From positions 155,731,083-155,795,082 of the forward strand of contig OZ020585.1 of NCBI GenBank assembly GCA_963971535.1: DNA of 64,000 nucleotides, read 5' to 3'. Source of the stretch: Notolepis coatsorum. Lineage: Eukaryota; Chordata; Actinopteri; Aulopiformes; Paralepididae. Position numbers and translations under genes: made by a program. This document shows, piece after piece, positions 11,996 to 23,790 of the stretch. The notes under the pieces were generated by a model, which did no database searches, had not been told where the DNA came from, and saw nothing but the letters and a program-made list of their open reading frames with translations. The first letter of the stretch is position 1, and the number at the start of each line of letters is the position of its first letter.

Positions 11996-12539
11996 CATTA
12001 GTACCACTGTCAGGCCAACATTTCTATTCTTCCCATAGATTTCTCTAAATATAAAAATTTGGCACGTGGCTGACCTGTACAGGGCCGAATGACACCACAC
12101 TTTGCACACCTCTTCCTCAGCACAATGCATAAGCATGTGTCAACTTTGGTGCAAATCTGAATTTTTTTTATAAGGAATGTATAAACGTTTCATACTCCTT
12201 GCGGTTTTACGGGCTGTCAGTGGGCCTGTCACTACTGGGTCAGTAGCACTGATGATGGGAGCTAACGTTACGCTAGTGCCCCTCATGTAAACCTATTGGT
12301 AAAGATTGCTGAGACAATGAGGTAGCTAGTTAGCTATTTTAATAAACATGACATATATGTTGTGATGCATAACTTGCACACTCACATGTTTTTGCTTCTA
12401 AATCTTTTACAAGTAACGGCTGTTTGAACATATCTCAGCCTAGCGTGGTTGCCCATGGTCAGATTTCTTTACCTCAACTCCTCCCACAGTTTTGGCACAA
12501 CATACGCAGGTAATACCTCAAATCGAGCAGTCCCATCCA

Positions 12540-13310
12540 CACCAACACCACCACCCCTTACCAACACCAGCCCTCCTTGCTCCACTACCATCACCAACAC
12601 CACCACCCCTTACCAACACCAGCCCTACTGCTCCACTACCATCACCAACACCACCACCCCTTACCAACACCAGCCCTCCTGCTCCACTACCATCACCAAC
12701 ACCACCACCCCTTACCAACACCAGCCCTCCTGCTCCACTACCATCACCAACACCAACACCACCACCCCTTACCAACACCAGCCCTCCTGCTCCACTACCA
12801 TCACCAACACCCCTTACCAACACCAGCCCTCCTGCTCCACTACCATCACCAACACCACCACCCCTTACCAACACCAGCCCTCCTGCTCCATTACTATCAC
12901 CAACACCACCACCCCTTACCAACACCAGCCCTCCTGCTCCACTACTATCACCAACACCACCACCCCTTACCAACACCAGCCCTCCTGCTCCACTACCAAC
13001 ACCAACACCACCACCCATTACCAACACCAGCCCTCCTGCTCCACTACCATCACCAACACCACCACCCCTTACCAACACCAGCCCTCCTGCTCCACTACCA
13101 TCACCAACACCACCACCCCTTACCAACACCAGCCCTCCTGCTCCACTACCATCACCACCACCACGCCTTACCAACACCAGCCCTCCTGCTCCACTACCAT
13201 CACCACCACCACGCCTTACCAACACCAGCCCTCCTGCTCCAACACCAACACCCCTTACCAACACCAGCCCTCCTGCTTCACTACCATCACCCACACCATC
13301 ATCACCACCA
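12540..13310. repeat. 51-bp minisatellite, about 15 copies
   Basis: The unit runs from CACCACCCCTTACCAACACC through GCCCTCCTGCTCCACTACCA to TCACCAACAC. For example, it starts at 12601 and 12652. Because 51 is divisible by three and the unit is C/A-rich, all three forward frames and one reverse frame stay open. I therefore do not call a protein: there is no splice logic, and the frames have no homology I recognise. Confidence 0.9.
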
Positions 13311-13312
13311 AC

Positions 13313-13527
13313 TAGGGATGTCCCATATTATCGGCCTACCGATATTATCGGCTGATATTGGCATTCAAATGTAATATCGGAAATGATCGGTATCGGTTTA
13401 AAAAATGTATTGTCAAAAGTATGCATTATGTTGTGTTAATTCCAGGACAAGAGATATGTAATGTTAATTACCTGAAATTATGCATCGGTATATCGGATAT
13501 CGGTAAAAAAGCCAATATCGAACATCC
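13313..13527. mobile_element. hAT-type MITE (ATATCGG family), partial
   Basis: It starts TAGGGATGTCCCATATTATC and ends GATATCGGTAAAAAAGCCAA TATCGAACATCC, the inverted partner. A better-preserved copy with an 8-bp TSD lies at 49010-49402. This copy sits immediately after the 51-bp array and its right terminus has decayed. Confidence 0.7.
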
Positions 13528-13613
13528 GTCAACCTATTAAAACATGTCAAGCACCCCAACCACACATGACGATTCCTGCAGGAATTATCTGGTGTATAAT
13601 TATAATGACTTAC

Positions 13614-13639
13614 CTGACTAGTGAGGCCTGCCACATTTC
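13614..13639 (-). CDS. ABCA-like gene, 26-nt microexon
   Basis: On the minus strand TTTCTTTGATTACAG is followed by 26 bases and then GTAAGT, a near-perfect acceptor and donor. It encodes GNVAGLTSQ when entered in phase 1 from the GC donor at 15084, and leaves in phase 0, which the exon at 5243 requires. If the previous exon instead used the GT four bases further on, this exon would hit a stop, so microexon and GC donor support each other. Confidence 0.68.
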
Positions 13640-15083
13640 CTGTAATCAAAGAAACCCCCAGTTTATAAAGGTGACTTTGCCCATGAATATACCTAACCTC
13701 TCATTAAGTCATTCAACTGGCATCAATGAGCACTACTAAATAACATTGATTTGTTATTCCAAGGATTTTACTTTTTTCTTTCTCTTGAAAACTCGAGCTG
13801 GGGGCCAATAGTGACAGTGATGTGCATGGCATTTTACAGTCCATTTGGCAATACTGTGCCATGATTTTTTATATTTTCAGAGGAATTGTTAAATGAGTAA
13901 GAGAGTTGTTTTCTGGCAAAAGTATGCCCAAATGTGTCCAGAAATGGTGGTTAAAGGGAAACTACACTCAATTTAAAAATGCATACATGTTATTCCTCTG
14001 GTCTAAGACAGCACAGAAATATTAGTGAAAATGAGCAACTCTCTCCCAAATACAAAAACGAAACTTGTGATGTCAAGTATAAAGTCTGAAGCTGCTCCAT
14101 GGACAATGAATTGGGAAAGATTGTATAGATGACACTGAGAGTTCATAGGTACATTTCCTGTTTCAGAACTATGACCACTATTATAGAATAAAACATTTGG
14201 ATATTAAAGAAAAAAGAGAAAGAAAACAAATGTCCTGTGGGTCCACAAAATCAGTCTCCCATCCATTGTCAACGGAGAAGCTCCAGACTTTATACTTGAT
14301 TAGTTTGATTCTTCCTTCTCTGGTTTCTGGCTTTTGGAGAGAGTAGCTCATGTTCACAAGTATTAATTGAACTGTCTTAGGCCATGGAAATAACATTATT
14401 CACGTGTTGAATTTGAGTGGTGGTCCCCTTTAAGGCCCCTTCCCTGGAACCACATGTAGCTTGCCTGGCTTTGAATCATAACAGAACCTTCTCTCCCTTT
14501 CAGCCTTCCTACTGTCTCAATAAGGAAGAGAATACTAAGGGGTGGGCCAAAGACTCTCCTTTATAAAATATAACGTATGGCATCCAGAGTCTATGGAATC
14601 CAGAGTCTATGGCATGCAGGTCACCTACCATGCTGTGTTGGTCTAAAGTGCGTAGACCATTGGTTTTTCGAACCTTTGCATGTCAAGGACCCCAAATGGA
14701 TATGTAACAAACCGTGGACAGCCGTGTGATCGTTTCTGTCCCAGGGACCCCTGTCTGAGAACATACTGTAGTCGTTAGATATGATTTAGTTCAGACTTCC
14801 ATAACCGTCTATACTGTAGGTGGGGGGATAACCATGGAGAGAGTGAAACCTATGAATCAGAATCAGTCATTTGTATACATTGGTAAACATTTAACTACTC
14901 CCCATTTTCTATGGAGACCCCCCTGGAACCCCCTCAAGAACCCCCTCTGACCCCACTTTGAGAACCAATGGTGTGTAGACTGTCTGGTGACAGATTATAG
15001 AATGAAATGCCCATGGCCATCTCCACTACATCACTGTGCATTAGGACAGTACATGTTGCACACCTACTAAGAAGCTGACTTGC
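13640..15083. other. Intron between repeat exon and microexon (GC-AG)
   Basis: The intron starts with GCAAGT at 15083 and ends with AG at 13640 on the minus strand. It holds a hAT-like MITE at 14658-14970 and otherwise nothing I recognise. Confidence 0.6.
14658..14970. mobile_element. hAT-like MITE
   Basis: CATTGGTTTTTCGAACCTTT at the left is mirrored by CACTTTGAGAACCAATG at the right. Ten-base direct repeats GTG(C/T)GTAGAC flank it (14648-14657 and 14971-14980, one mismatch). The interior is non-coding, with many GACCCC motifs as in Charlie-like hAT MITEs. Confidence 0.7.
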
Positions 15084-16366
15084 CTTGGCTGGTCTCCAGG
15101 ATTAAGTTAATGATGTCACCGATGGTAGAGATGTAGGCCTGGGTTGTGTTGATTAGGGGCAGGAGGTTGGACTCCAGGATGAAGTTAGTGATGTCACCGA
15201 TGGTAGAGATGTAGGCCTGGGCCGTGATGTTTGGGGTCAGGAGGCCAGACTCAAAGATTACTTGAATGATGTCTTTGATGGTAGAGATGTAAGCCTGGGC
15301 CATGTTGCTTTGGGGCAGGAGGCCAGACTCAAAGATTAATTGAGTGATGTTAATGATGGTTGAGATGTAGTCCTGGGCTGTGTTGATTTGGGGCAGGAGG
15401 TTGGACTCCAGGATGAAGTGAGTGATGTCACTGATGGTAGAGATGTAGGCCTGGGCCGTGATGTTTGGGGTCAGGAGGCCAGACTCAAAGATTACTTGAA
15501 TGATGTCCCTGATGGTAGAGAAGTAGGCCTGGGCCGTGATGTTTGGGGGCAGGAGGACGGACTCAAAGATGAACTGAGTGATGTCCCTGATGGTAGAGAT
15601 GTAGGCCTGGGCCGTGATGTTTGGGGGCAGGAGGCCGGACTCAAATATGAATTGAGTGATGTTAATGATGGTAGAGATGTAGGCCTGGGCCATGTTGATT
15701 GAAGGCAGGAGGCCAGACTCCAGCATGAAGTTAGTGATGTTAGTGATGGTAGAGATGTAGGCCTGGGCCGTGATGTTTGGGGTCAGGAGGTTGGACTCCA
15801 GGATGAAGTGAATGATGTCCCTGATGGTAGAGATGTAGGCCTGGGCCGTGATGTTTGGGGGCAGGAGGTTGGACTCCAGGATGAAGTTAGTGATGTCACT
15901 GATGGTAGAGATGTAGGCCTGGGCTGTGGTGTTTGGGGGCAGGAGGCTGGACTCAAATATGAATTGACTGATGTTAATAATGTTAGAGATGTAGGCCTGG
16001 GCCATGATGTTTGGGGGCAGGAGACCAGACTCATAAATTAATTGAGTAATGTCCCTGATAGTTGAAATGTAGTCCTGGGCCGTGATGTTTGGGGGCAGGA
16101 GACCGGACTCAAAGATCAATTGAGTGATCTCACTGATGGTAGAGAAGTAGGCCTGGGCTGTGATGTTTGGGGGCAGGAGGTTGGACTCAAAGATGAATTG
16201 AGTGATGTCCCTGATGGTTGAGATGTAGTTCTGGGCTGTGCTGTTTGGGCGCAGGAGGCCGGACTCAAAGATGAATTGAGTGATGTGAATGATGGTAGAG
16301 ATGTAGGCCTGGGCCGTGCAGTTTGGGGGCAGGAGGCTCTGGATCAGTTCCATCTCTTTGAAGATG
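15084..16366 (-). CDS. ABCA-like gene, second large exon made of sixteen 26-residue repeats
   Basis: The acceptor is TGTTTCTCCCAAG before CATCTTC. The donor is AGCCAAG followed by GCAAGT, a GC rather than GT donor. After a short lead-in (IFKEMELIQS) the whole exon is sixteen copies of a 26-aa (78-bp) unit of the type LLPPNITAQAYISTIRDITQ plus FIFESG. Twelve of the sixteen carry an N-X-T sequon at the same place. Each unit looks like a pair of short helices separated by the PN turn, so the array may form a glycosylated solenoid. No unit is broken by a stop or frameshift, so selection on the reading frame is likely. Runs of three units (ending QVIFESG / FILESN / then an INT-type start) recur, showing expansion in blocks. 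Antisense open frames (15388-15702, 15808-16041) are shadows of the repeat. Confidence 0.8.
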
Positions 16367-16940
16367 CTTGGGAGAAACAAGAGACATCATCATCATTAGC
16401 ATTAGGTTGTAAGCGTTAAATGAAAGGTTTAATTCTGAAAAGCCCTAACATGCTAATTGTGCAATATTAGCACAGGTACAGGTGCATGGGGAATATATCC
16501 TCTAAAATGTAACTATTTTAAAAGCAAATGTTTTTAAACAGACAATAGAGGCCATGCACAGAATGTTTGTGTAATTATCCTTCTTCCTGCATGGCTGCCT
16601 GTAACATAGCAACCATTGTTTTGCACATGGCAGAGGCAACAGTTGCTATGTGTTGATATCTGAGAAATATATCAACAAAAACATAATGATTTGGTGTTTG
16701 ATTACTGGATCTTGTAAACAGGTCACAGTAGAACAGTAATAACATGATTTTCCAGTGTTCTACCTACTTTACCACTGCACATAAATTAGGCATTTTCTTT
16801 TGAAAGTGGTTACTAACAGGCATAACATTCCGTGCAAAGACTCTATAATATTCAATAGTGAGTGTTACTATCTTGTGAAAGTAGGTGTCAAATGTGTCCT
16901 TTTCATCCAGTGAGAAACTAAACATGCAACCTTCACTCAC
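16367..16940. other. Intron between the two giant exons
   Basis: It has a GTGAGT donor at 16940 and an AG acceptor at 16367 on the minus strand. I see nothing else in it. Confidence 0.7.
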
Positions 16941-19568
16941 ATCTCATTCCATTTGTCTGGTCCGCCGGACATGGAGACAGTCTCCAAATATGTGGTTGCC
17001 ACTTGGATTCCAGCCAGTAGGTAATGGGCAGCCACCTCGGGTATTGTCTCTTGGACGAGAGCCTCAGCTGTCTTGAGGATGTCCAGCGTAATGTTACGTG
17101 ACGCAGTGTCGCCCAGCTGTGGGTTGACAATGAGTCGGAGCGAGTCCTGCAGAATCCCCAGGACTTTCTCTTGGGTAGTTGACGGTATGGGTCCCGTCAC
17201 CGCAGTCAGGCTCTTCATCATAATCTGGGCTGCTTCTAAGATGGCGTTGGAGAAACGGACACTCTGCAAGCCACCTGGCTGCTCTGCGGCCATGAGGGCA
17301 CTGGTCAGGGCCTCGGTGATGTGGCCGATGGCAGACAGATAGGTCTGCTGCTCAGGAGTGAGGACGTGAGCCATGGTCATTAGCAGCCGGTGAATATCCC
17401 TCCCTGGAGTGGAGATGTTCATGGAAGGGCTGCCCCACTGGAGTGTGCTGGTTAGGACCGAGGTGACACTGGGGTCTCTCATCCAGTTAACTATGAGGTC
17501 CAAGTATTGGTTGATTTGGTATTCAATGACATATAACTCAGTGTTGTTGACGGGTGATGGAATACCTATGCCCTGCCAATAGCCCTTCAGATTGTCCAAC
17601 TGAATCTCCACCTGACCCCGGAGAATCGCGACGGCTGTCTGCCCGATCATACTAACCCCTGTCCCGTCTATGGGGTAATGGAGGTTTGTGAGCAGTTGCT
17701 CAACCTTTTCACTAACATATAAAGAATAGTCGAGCTGTGTCAGCTGCATAGCCACTTGCATTTCTGTCACACTGTAAAAGAAATCAAGAAGATCTGCGAA
17801 GGCACTGGTGCTCGTGACGTTCTCCAGCTTCTCCAGGTACCACTCTGCAATCTCCAGGTAGACCTTCTGAGCATGTAATGGGTCCTCCATCAGGGTGGCA
17901 TTGATGAGGTTAAAGGGTTGCATATTGGCAGCTAGTTTTATCAGGCCCTCGACCACGCTGATTTCATTCATGATCTCAGAACTGTTCAGGTGGTTGAGTT
18001 GGAGGCCCAGCTTGACGCTGGCCAGGGTGCTGTTGAGGACCTGTATGGTTGACCGGTGTGGATCAGAAAAGTCCAGTTTTACAAGATTAGAGATGGTTTT
18101 ATTGACAATCAATGGGATTGGGGAGAGGATGGCCACCTGGTCTTGAAGAGCAGGTATATTTGTGAGGAAACCAGTGATGCCAGTGACCAGGCCCATCACA
18201 CACTGGGCTGGTATGACTGGGGACTGCGGTGGCATAAAACACTGGCGGACATTGATGATGTCCACGATAGAAACCATTAGCTCATTTATATCAGAAGCTC
18301 CAACCAGAGCTGAGATGGCCTCCAGCTCATCCAGAGTGAGGTCTGATTCCCTCAAGGCAGCCAGGACATCAGACACAGTGATGTTTGGTCTTGCCAGGAC
18401 CAACTTCAGGAAATAGAGAGTCTGGTTGAATGTTTTGAGATAAGCAGCATCCCTCTGGGTGAGGCTAAGGGTGACCAGGGTGGCTGTCATGTGCAGGGCT
18501 TCCTCGTTCTGCAGGAAAGGTTTGAGTGTTGGAGCTATGGTGATGGTGAAATTACCTTTGGCTTCTTGCACCAACTTTACAATCTGCTCCAGAAATGTGA
18601 ATATTTCTGTGACTCCCGCCACACAGTTCTGGCCCTGTGCTGTACAGTGTGACATTTGGTTAATCACTGTTTGCAAATCCTGGATGAGACCAAAGGCAAG
18701 CTGCTGGACTTCATAAGGGAGGATGGCCAACATTTTCTTTATTACAATCTGTTGGGCAGCATCTGGCCCGGCCTGATTGAGATTCTGAAGGCCTTCGGGG
18801 GTGAAAAGCGTCAGAAGGTCCATGGCAACCAGGTAGAGGTCAGTGACTTGGGCTGTGCTCAGCTGCCCATTGGGTAGCCAGAGCTGATCAATTCTCCGCA
18901 GCCTGAGAGCACTAGCCAGGAACTCTTGCAGCTGGCGAAGGTACGCCAGAATGATGTGCGTCGGGTCACCATTGGTTGCATTCGTCACATTTTTCAGCAG
19001 CTCCATGGCATGAAGAATGGACTCTACAATCCCTGCTGAGGTCAGGTTGGTGAAGGGACGGATGGCCTCAATTAGATGTGCCATTTCCTCCGGGCGGAGA
19101 GAGAGAGAGTACGTGATCAGGGTTTGTCCCATGCTAAAAGACAGAGGCAAGGTCAAGTCCAAGGAGAGAAGCTTCTTCATCAAGGACTCCAGTTCGGGCA
19201 GTAAGGGGTCCGTCTCGTTGAGGTTGAAGATGTGCCGGTTGTGTCTGGCTAGTTTCACGGCGACATCAACCAGCGTGGAGATATTGAGGGGACCCTCACC
19301 GGAAAGCAGCGGTATCAGGGGCGTCAGGCCCGTGGACTGCAACAGGTTGTAGGTGAGGGGGAGCATGAGGTTATCATTGGAGAGGTCACTGTCACTGAGG
19401 GTGGTGATTTTCTGAACATAGCCATCCAGCCTATTCACCAGGTTTACCAGGTGGGCTGAGAGAGCTTCGCCACCATCTGTGATTTCTTGGTTGAGAAGCG
19501 ATGCTGCCAAATACTTGTAGATATCTCCATAGACATGCTGCAAGAGATTCACTGTAGCTTTGACACAG
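16941..19568 (-). CDS. ABCA-like gene, giant exon (2,628 bp) of the extracellular domain
   Basis: One uninterrupted frame of about 875 codons runs from CVKATVNLLQHVYGDIYKYL to GGPDKWNE. The acceptor is CTCCTCTCCACAG before CTGTGTC and the donor is GAGAT followed by GTGAGT. The sequence is rich in Leu, Ile and Thr, with many amphipathic helical segments, numerous N-X-S/T sequons (NLT, NAT, NIS, NIT, NFT, NKT, NSS, NVT) and a few paired cysteines (HCTAQGQNC; QCFMPP...QC). No membrane segment, nucleotide-binding or enzyme motif is visible, which suits a large luminal or extracellular loop. In human ABCA13 two neighbouring giant exons encode the corresponding region, and here too this exon is followed by a second large one. 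Phase 2 at both ends fits its neighbours. Antisense open frames over this span are shadows. Confidence 0.82.
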
Positions 19569-20049
19569 CTGTGGAGAGGAGAGAGGAAAAAAGAAAAGAA
19601 AAAAAAAATCACACTTTGGTATCATCACTAATACTGGCAACGTTTACAATAATGTGACTATTGAACTTACTGTAATTAAGGCAAAGAGTCCGATTAAGCT
19701 GTTTATTTGGTTCTATAAAATGACAACTCTAACTTTAATGATTACATTTACATACGTCGACCTAATTCTGATTAGCAAGGGGACGTGTGTTTTGTTTTCG
19801 ATGTATTCACTCCGGCTGCAATTCCAATCCAACCAGGACCAATGACATTTTTGCTCAGCATCAATCGGTAGGTGGTGATAGGAAGATGGGGTCTAGGTTG
19901 AAAATAACCCAAATCATCCTTTAACAAAACACATCTATTCATTAAATAAACATGTGGCTTCATCAAAATACCCTGTATCAATGACCCCAGAAGGATCACA
20001 GCCATCTTGGGGTAGCTTACAGTTTGCTTCACAAGTGAAGTGTGAGCAA

Positions 20050-20285
20050 GTTGTCTTATCAATGTGTAAACACAGGGGCGCTCTAGTAGCACACCATGTA
20101 ACGTGCTGCGTCGCCGGGTCCGGGTTCGATTCCCGGACCCGGCGTCCTTTGCCAAATGTCTTCCCCTGCTCTGTCTCCCATTTCCTCCTCTCCCTCTCTC
20201 TCTACAGGACTGCCCGGTAGTACGAACCAATACAAATCTACAAAAACACATATATATATATAAAAAAAAAAAAAAAAAAAAAAAC
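20050..20285 (+). mobile_element. tRNA-derived SINE in intron, ending in poly(A)
   Basis: The head contains a strong TPsiC-type hairpin, GTCCGGGTTCGATTCCCGGAC, which includes a B box (GGTTCGATTCC). It is preceded by an A-box-like AGTAGCACACCATG. A CT-rich body follows, then TATATATA and an A tract of about 23. RNA polymerase III promoter spacing looks right, but the acceptor stem is not tRNA-like, so this is a SINE and not a tRNA gene. Confidence 0.7.
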
Positions 20286-20877
20286 ACAGTACAGGTGCCG
20301 CAACGATTCGCCTTCAACGCCATAATATGGACAATGTTGGACAATTGGACAATGTTGGACAATGTTGACGCAATGGGGGAGACAGATGCAGAAGTCCTCG
20401 AAATGGCATTTCAAGAATCGAAATAGTCAAAACATCAGGCAGAATACACTATCAGAATAACTAATTAATTAAAAACAGATTGTTTTTCACCACTGTGGTT
20501 TTCATGTTTTGAAAAAGTGAATTAGTCATCAGTTCATTAAAATGTATTCCTAGCAATCTAAGAAAGTAAAAATGGTGGCAAAGTGAAGAAGGTGAATTAC
20601 CACATTGTATTGATTTAGAAAAAAAAAAAGAGGACAATTAATTAAATTCCCCTTGTGTGCCCTCTGCTCAACCAATTTAGTTTCTTGTTGACTCCCATCT
20701 TTCAAATTAGATGAGATGACAAACATTTCAAAGCCAATAATAGGTTCTAATTCTGGAATCTCTCTCACCCTCAAGCGAGTGGGATTCATTTCAAAGTGGG
20801 CAATAAAACAAAAACAACAGTATATTTGTGCTATTAGAGCCACAGGCTTCACATCTTGTTTATGATCTGAAAATTAC

Positions 20878-20998
20878 CTGATCAGAAAGTCTGGTTTGTT
20901 TGGAAGTGTCAGCAGACCATGGGCTGTTACTTGAGCAAACTGCGGCCAATTCAAGCCTGTGTCACAATAAATGCCAAAGGTGTTGGCATCAACAGAAC
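20878..20998 (-). CDS. ABCA-like gene, window exon 7 (121 bp, phase 1 to 2)
   Basis: The acceptor is TCCCTCTTCAG before GTTCTG, and the donor is GATCAG followed by GTAATT. The exon encodes SVDANTFGIYCDTGLNWPQ through LPNKPDFLI. It joins in phase 2 to the giant exon, giving FLI-S-CVKATVN. Cysteines at the 5' junction, in the middle and just after the 3' junction could be disulphide-linked in an ectodomain. Confidence 0.8.
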
Positions 20999-21152
20999 CT
21001 GAAGAGGGAAGAGGAACATTGCACAACATGCACAATATAAATATGCAGTATATATACAGCACTGTTGTACATGCTATTGTTTAAATATGACATTTTGTGG
21101 GGACCTGCAATATTATGGCCCACCAGAGGGTGTATGTTGGAGATTAACTCAC

Positions 21153-21286
21153 AGTTTGGTGGCTGGGTAGTGATGCCAGGCTGGTAGTTGACTATCCAGT
21201 AAACCATGTGTACATAGGACTTTGCCTGCGGCCACAGGTCACTTGTCTCTAAGCTCTCTCCTAAAGTCCCCATGGCCAAGACAACT
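21153..21286 (-). CDS. ABCA-like gene, window exon 6 (134 bp, phase 2 to 1)
   Basis: The acceptor is GCTGTTTGTTTCAG before AGTTGTC, and the donor is CCAAACT followed by GTGAGT. The exon encodes VVLAMGTLGESLETSDLWPQ through ITTQPPN; the split codon TGT gives a cysteine at the junction with the next exon. The short intron to 20998 carries no transposon. Confidence 0.8.
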
Positions 21287-22096
21287 CTGAAACAAACAGC
21301 AGAAGATGGCAAGAGTGAGCCTGGGGTTGATGTTGAGGCTGGGGTTGAGGTTGAGGTCGAGGTTGCTCCAAGGATGAGGTAGACGGCACAAAAAGCCACA
21401 TGTCCATCTCCTCCTACATCATAACATTATATGACGTGTGTCTTCACCTACGCATTGTGACTGGGCAAGAGGCATTCGATGATTGCTTATGAACGCAATA
21501 TAGGAACTTACACTCAGCCTTGCTTACTCTAAAAACCACGAATGAACTGCCATGTTAAAAGTATGCAAGCAAGGACACAACAAGACATAAGCATTAGCAG
21601 ACAAGACACAGTTATACACAAGACATAAGCATTAGCAGACAAGACACAGTTATACACAACAAGACATAAGCATTAGCAGACAAGACAGTTATACACAACA
21701 AGACATAAGCATTAGCAGACAAGACACAGTTATACACAACAAGACAAGCATTAGCAGACAACACTAGAAATCTTGTTAATGTAACTTTAATAATTTCTTC
21801 ACCGTCAATATGCAATTTCACTAGTTCAGAATTATAATGAATCTTACCTGCAAATATCATATAATTTAATGCCAATCATTTTCCCAATAATTCAAGATGG
21901 TTGAAACTCCAATATGGTGGACTTCATAGGTCCTTATGGCAAAGTTGCATGAGTAGACACATCTCTGGATACCAGTGTCATGACTGTATGACCAACTAGG
22001 AGATAAACTAATTTGAAAATGTAAAATTTAGCCTGATGGTGGTGCTAGAGGAAATGTCATGGGGTCACCAAAATCAATAGGCTTCTTCCTCTAGGG
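21287..22096. other. Intron segment with a tandem repeat
   Basis: It starts after the acceptor at 21287. About 21579-21765 holds five copies of a roughly 40-bp unit (ACAAGACATAAGCATTAGCA with GACAAGACACAGTTATACAC). No coding signal. Confidence 0.65.
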
Positions 22097-22514
22097 CAGA
22101 GGTTCCCAACGTTTTCAGGCTGCGACCCCCAAAATAACGGTGTCAGAGACCCCCACTATTATAGGAGGTGGTTGAAACATGCAAACGTTCAAACGCACAT
22201 GCACTAATAAGCATTGGAGGCTTTTAACCAGGGCCGGACTGGGGAAATCATTCAGGCCAGGAAATATAGTGCGAAATAATAGCCCCCAGTAGGCCACTTT
22301 TTAAGGGGGGGGTTTTCCCCCACCAGGAAAATGTTTGTTAGAAAGAAGGAAAGACGGAATTTTTGAATTTGTACCCTTTAAATGCCAGTGTTTGTGATGG
22401 CATCACAAATTATTGTAAAAAAAAAAACAGGCTAGCATATGTTAGGGTGACCATATTTTGATTTCCAAAAAAGAGGACATGCTGGCCCCAGCCTCGAGCT
22501 ACTTAATGATACTT

Positions 22515-22610
22515 TGCACAATCGAAGTGGGCATGGCCACCTTCATTTCACTATGTCTTGTGTACTGTACTGTATGTGATGAATAAACCTCTTGAATCTT
22601 GAATCTCTAC
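22515..22610 (+). repeat. LINE 3'-terminal fragment (AATCTTGAATC tail)
   Basis: CACAATCGAAGTGGGCATGG to AATAAACCTCTTGAATCTTG. The reverse complement of the same sequence occurs at 58040-58140. Confidence 0.65.
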
Positions 22611-22639
22611 TCAAAGTTTACTCAAAGATGCCTTTATTG

Positions 22640-23170
22640 GAAACATGCACCCAGAAAAGTGGCCTTTTTTTTATACTTGAACTTGAGGACTGCATACTTT
22701 TTTGCAAAGCTTATCTTTATACATTATGCTTATAGCACATGCATAAGCCTGGTCTCTTTTGAAAGATAACATTCTGAAGTTACTAATGCAAAAAAGGAAA
22801 ATCACTTTTAGTGCTAATGAAATAGAGTAGCATATAGGTCTGAACTTGAGTTGAACGTGACCTTGTGTACTCACATTTTTCTGCAGTGGTTGCAATATCC
22901 CAAATTTAACCACATAACATGCGCCCAGAAAAGTGGCAATTTTGTTTTACTTGAACTTGAGGACTGCATACTTTTTTTGCAAAGCTTATGTTTATACTTT
23001 ATGCTTATAGCACATGCATAAGCCTGGTCTCTTTTGAAAGATAACATTCTGAAGTTTCGTACACAATAAAGAAAAATCACTTTTAGTGCTAATGAGTAAC
23101 ATAGGGCTGAACATGAGTTGAACTTGTGTACTCACGTTTTTGTGTAGTATAGTTGCAATATTCCAAAATA
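22640..23170. repeat. Tandem duplication, about 273-bp unit, two copies
   Basis: CCCAGAAAAGTGGC, ACTTGAACTTGAGGACTGCA and AGCCTGGTCTCTTTTGAAAG occur in the same order in both copies (first from about 22648, second from about 22921). Confidence 0.8.
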
Positions 23171-23279
23171 ATATATATATTTTTTGTATAAGCTGGAAAA
23201 CACCGCAAATCCATAGCCTGAAGGGACATGGGCCTGAAGGGACATTAACGTGTGTTGTCGGGCCTTACAAATACATTTG

Positions 23280-23743
23280 ATTTTGATTTGATTATCAATA
23301 AGGTAGGATATCTGGAACACACAAACACACTCTTTTTTAAATCACATGCCATGAAACTCTGGGACCTGGCTGAATTTAAGACTGCACAAATCATGTTTAA
23401 AGCACGAAACAATTCACTCCCGGGTAACATCCAAAAATTCTGTTATAGAGAGGGGGGTTACAAATTAGAGGAGAGTCTAACTTCAAGAAACAGGCTGTTC
23501 ATTCAACAATGTATGTATATTTCAGTTTGTGGAGTGAATATGAGTTGCATAAGATAATAGAGTGTGAAGGTATACTGAATACTGTCTATCTTTATGTCAT
23601 GTATGTCATATGTTATGATGAATTGAAAATGGGGGACCCTGATGTAAACAAGATGAAAGTCTTTCTCTGGTCTGCATCCCCTTAACAATTGTGTGTATTG
23701 AGCCGTACTGTATTGTACCATTCTGCAATCTGTTAATAAAGTT

Positions 23744-23780
<37 letters not shown>

Positions 23781-23790
23781 GGGGGTAGGA
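23280..23790 (+). mobile_element. LINE 3' fragment, family Y, with reverse transcriptase C-terminal remnant
   Basis: The frame at 23350-23557 reads KLWDLAEFKTAQIMFKARNN and then SLPGNIQKFCYREGGYKLEE, a pattern I associate with the C-terminus of Rex1/CR1-like LINE reverse transcriptases. It ends in (CAAT)n at 23745-23780. It is 5' truncated and degraded. Confidence 0.7.

Noticed and set aside
12449-13374. Three overlapping forward open frames and one reverse frame of 258-288 codons
   Set aside because: All arise because a 51-bp tandem unit has no stops in those frames. There is no splice context or homology.
15080-15084. Canonical GT donor (CAA/GTCAGC) for the repeat exon
   Set aside because: It would put the 26-nt microexon into a frame with a stop. 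The GC donor four bases earlier fits the phase and the consensus.
15388-16041. Plus-strand frames with VGLGRDVWGQE repeats
   Set aside because: They are antisense shadows of the 78-bp repeat exon. The minus strand has splice sites and phase continuity.
19772-20362. 196-codon minus-strand frame
   Set aside because: It crosses a poly(A)/poly(T) tract and a SINE, and lacks splice logic.
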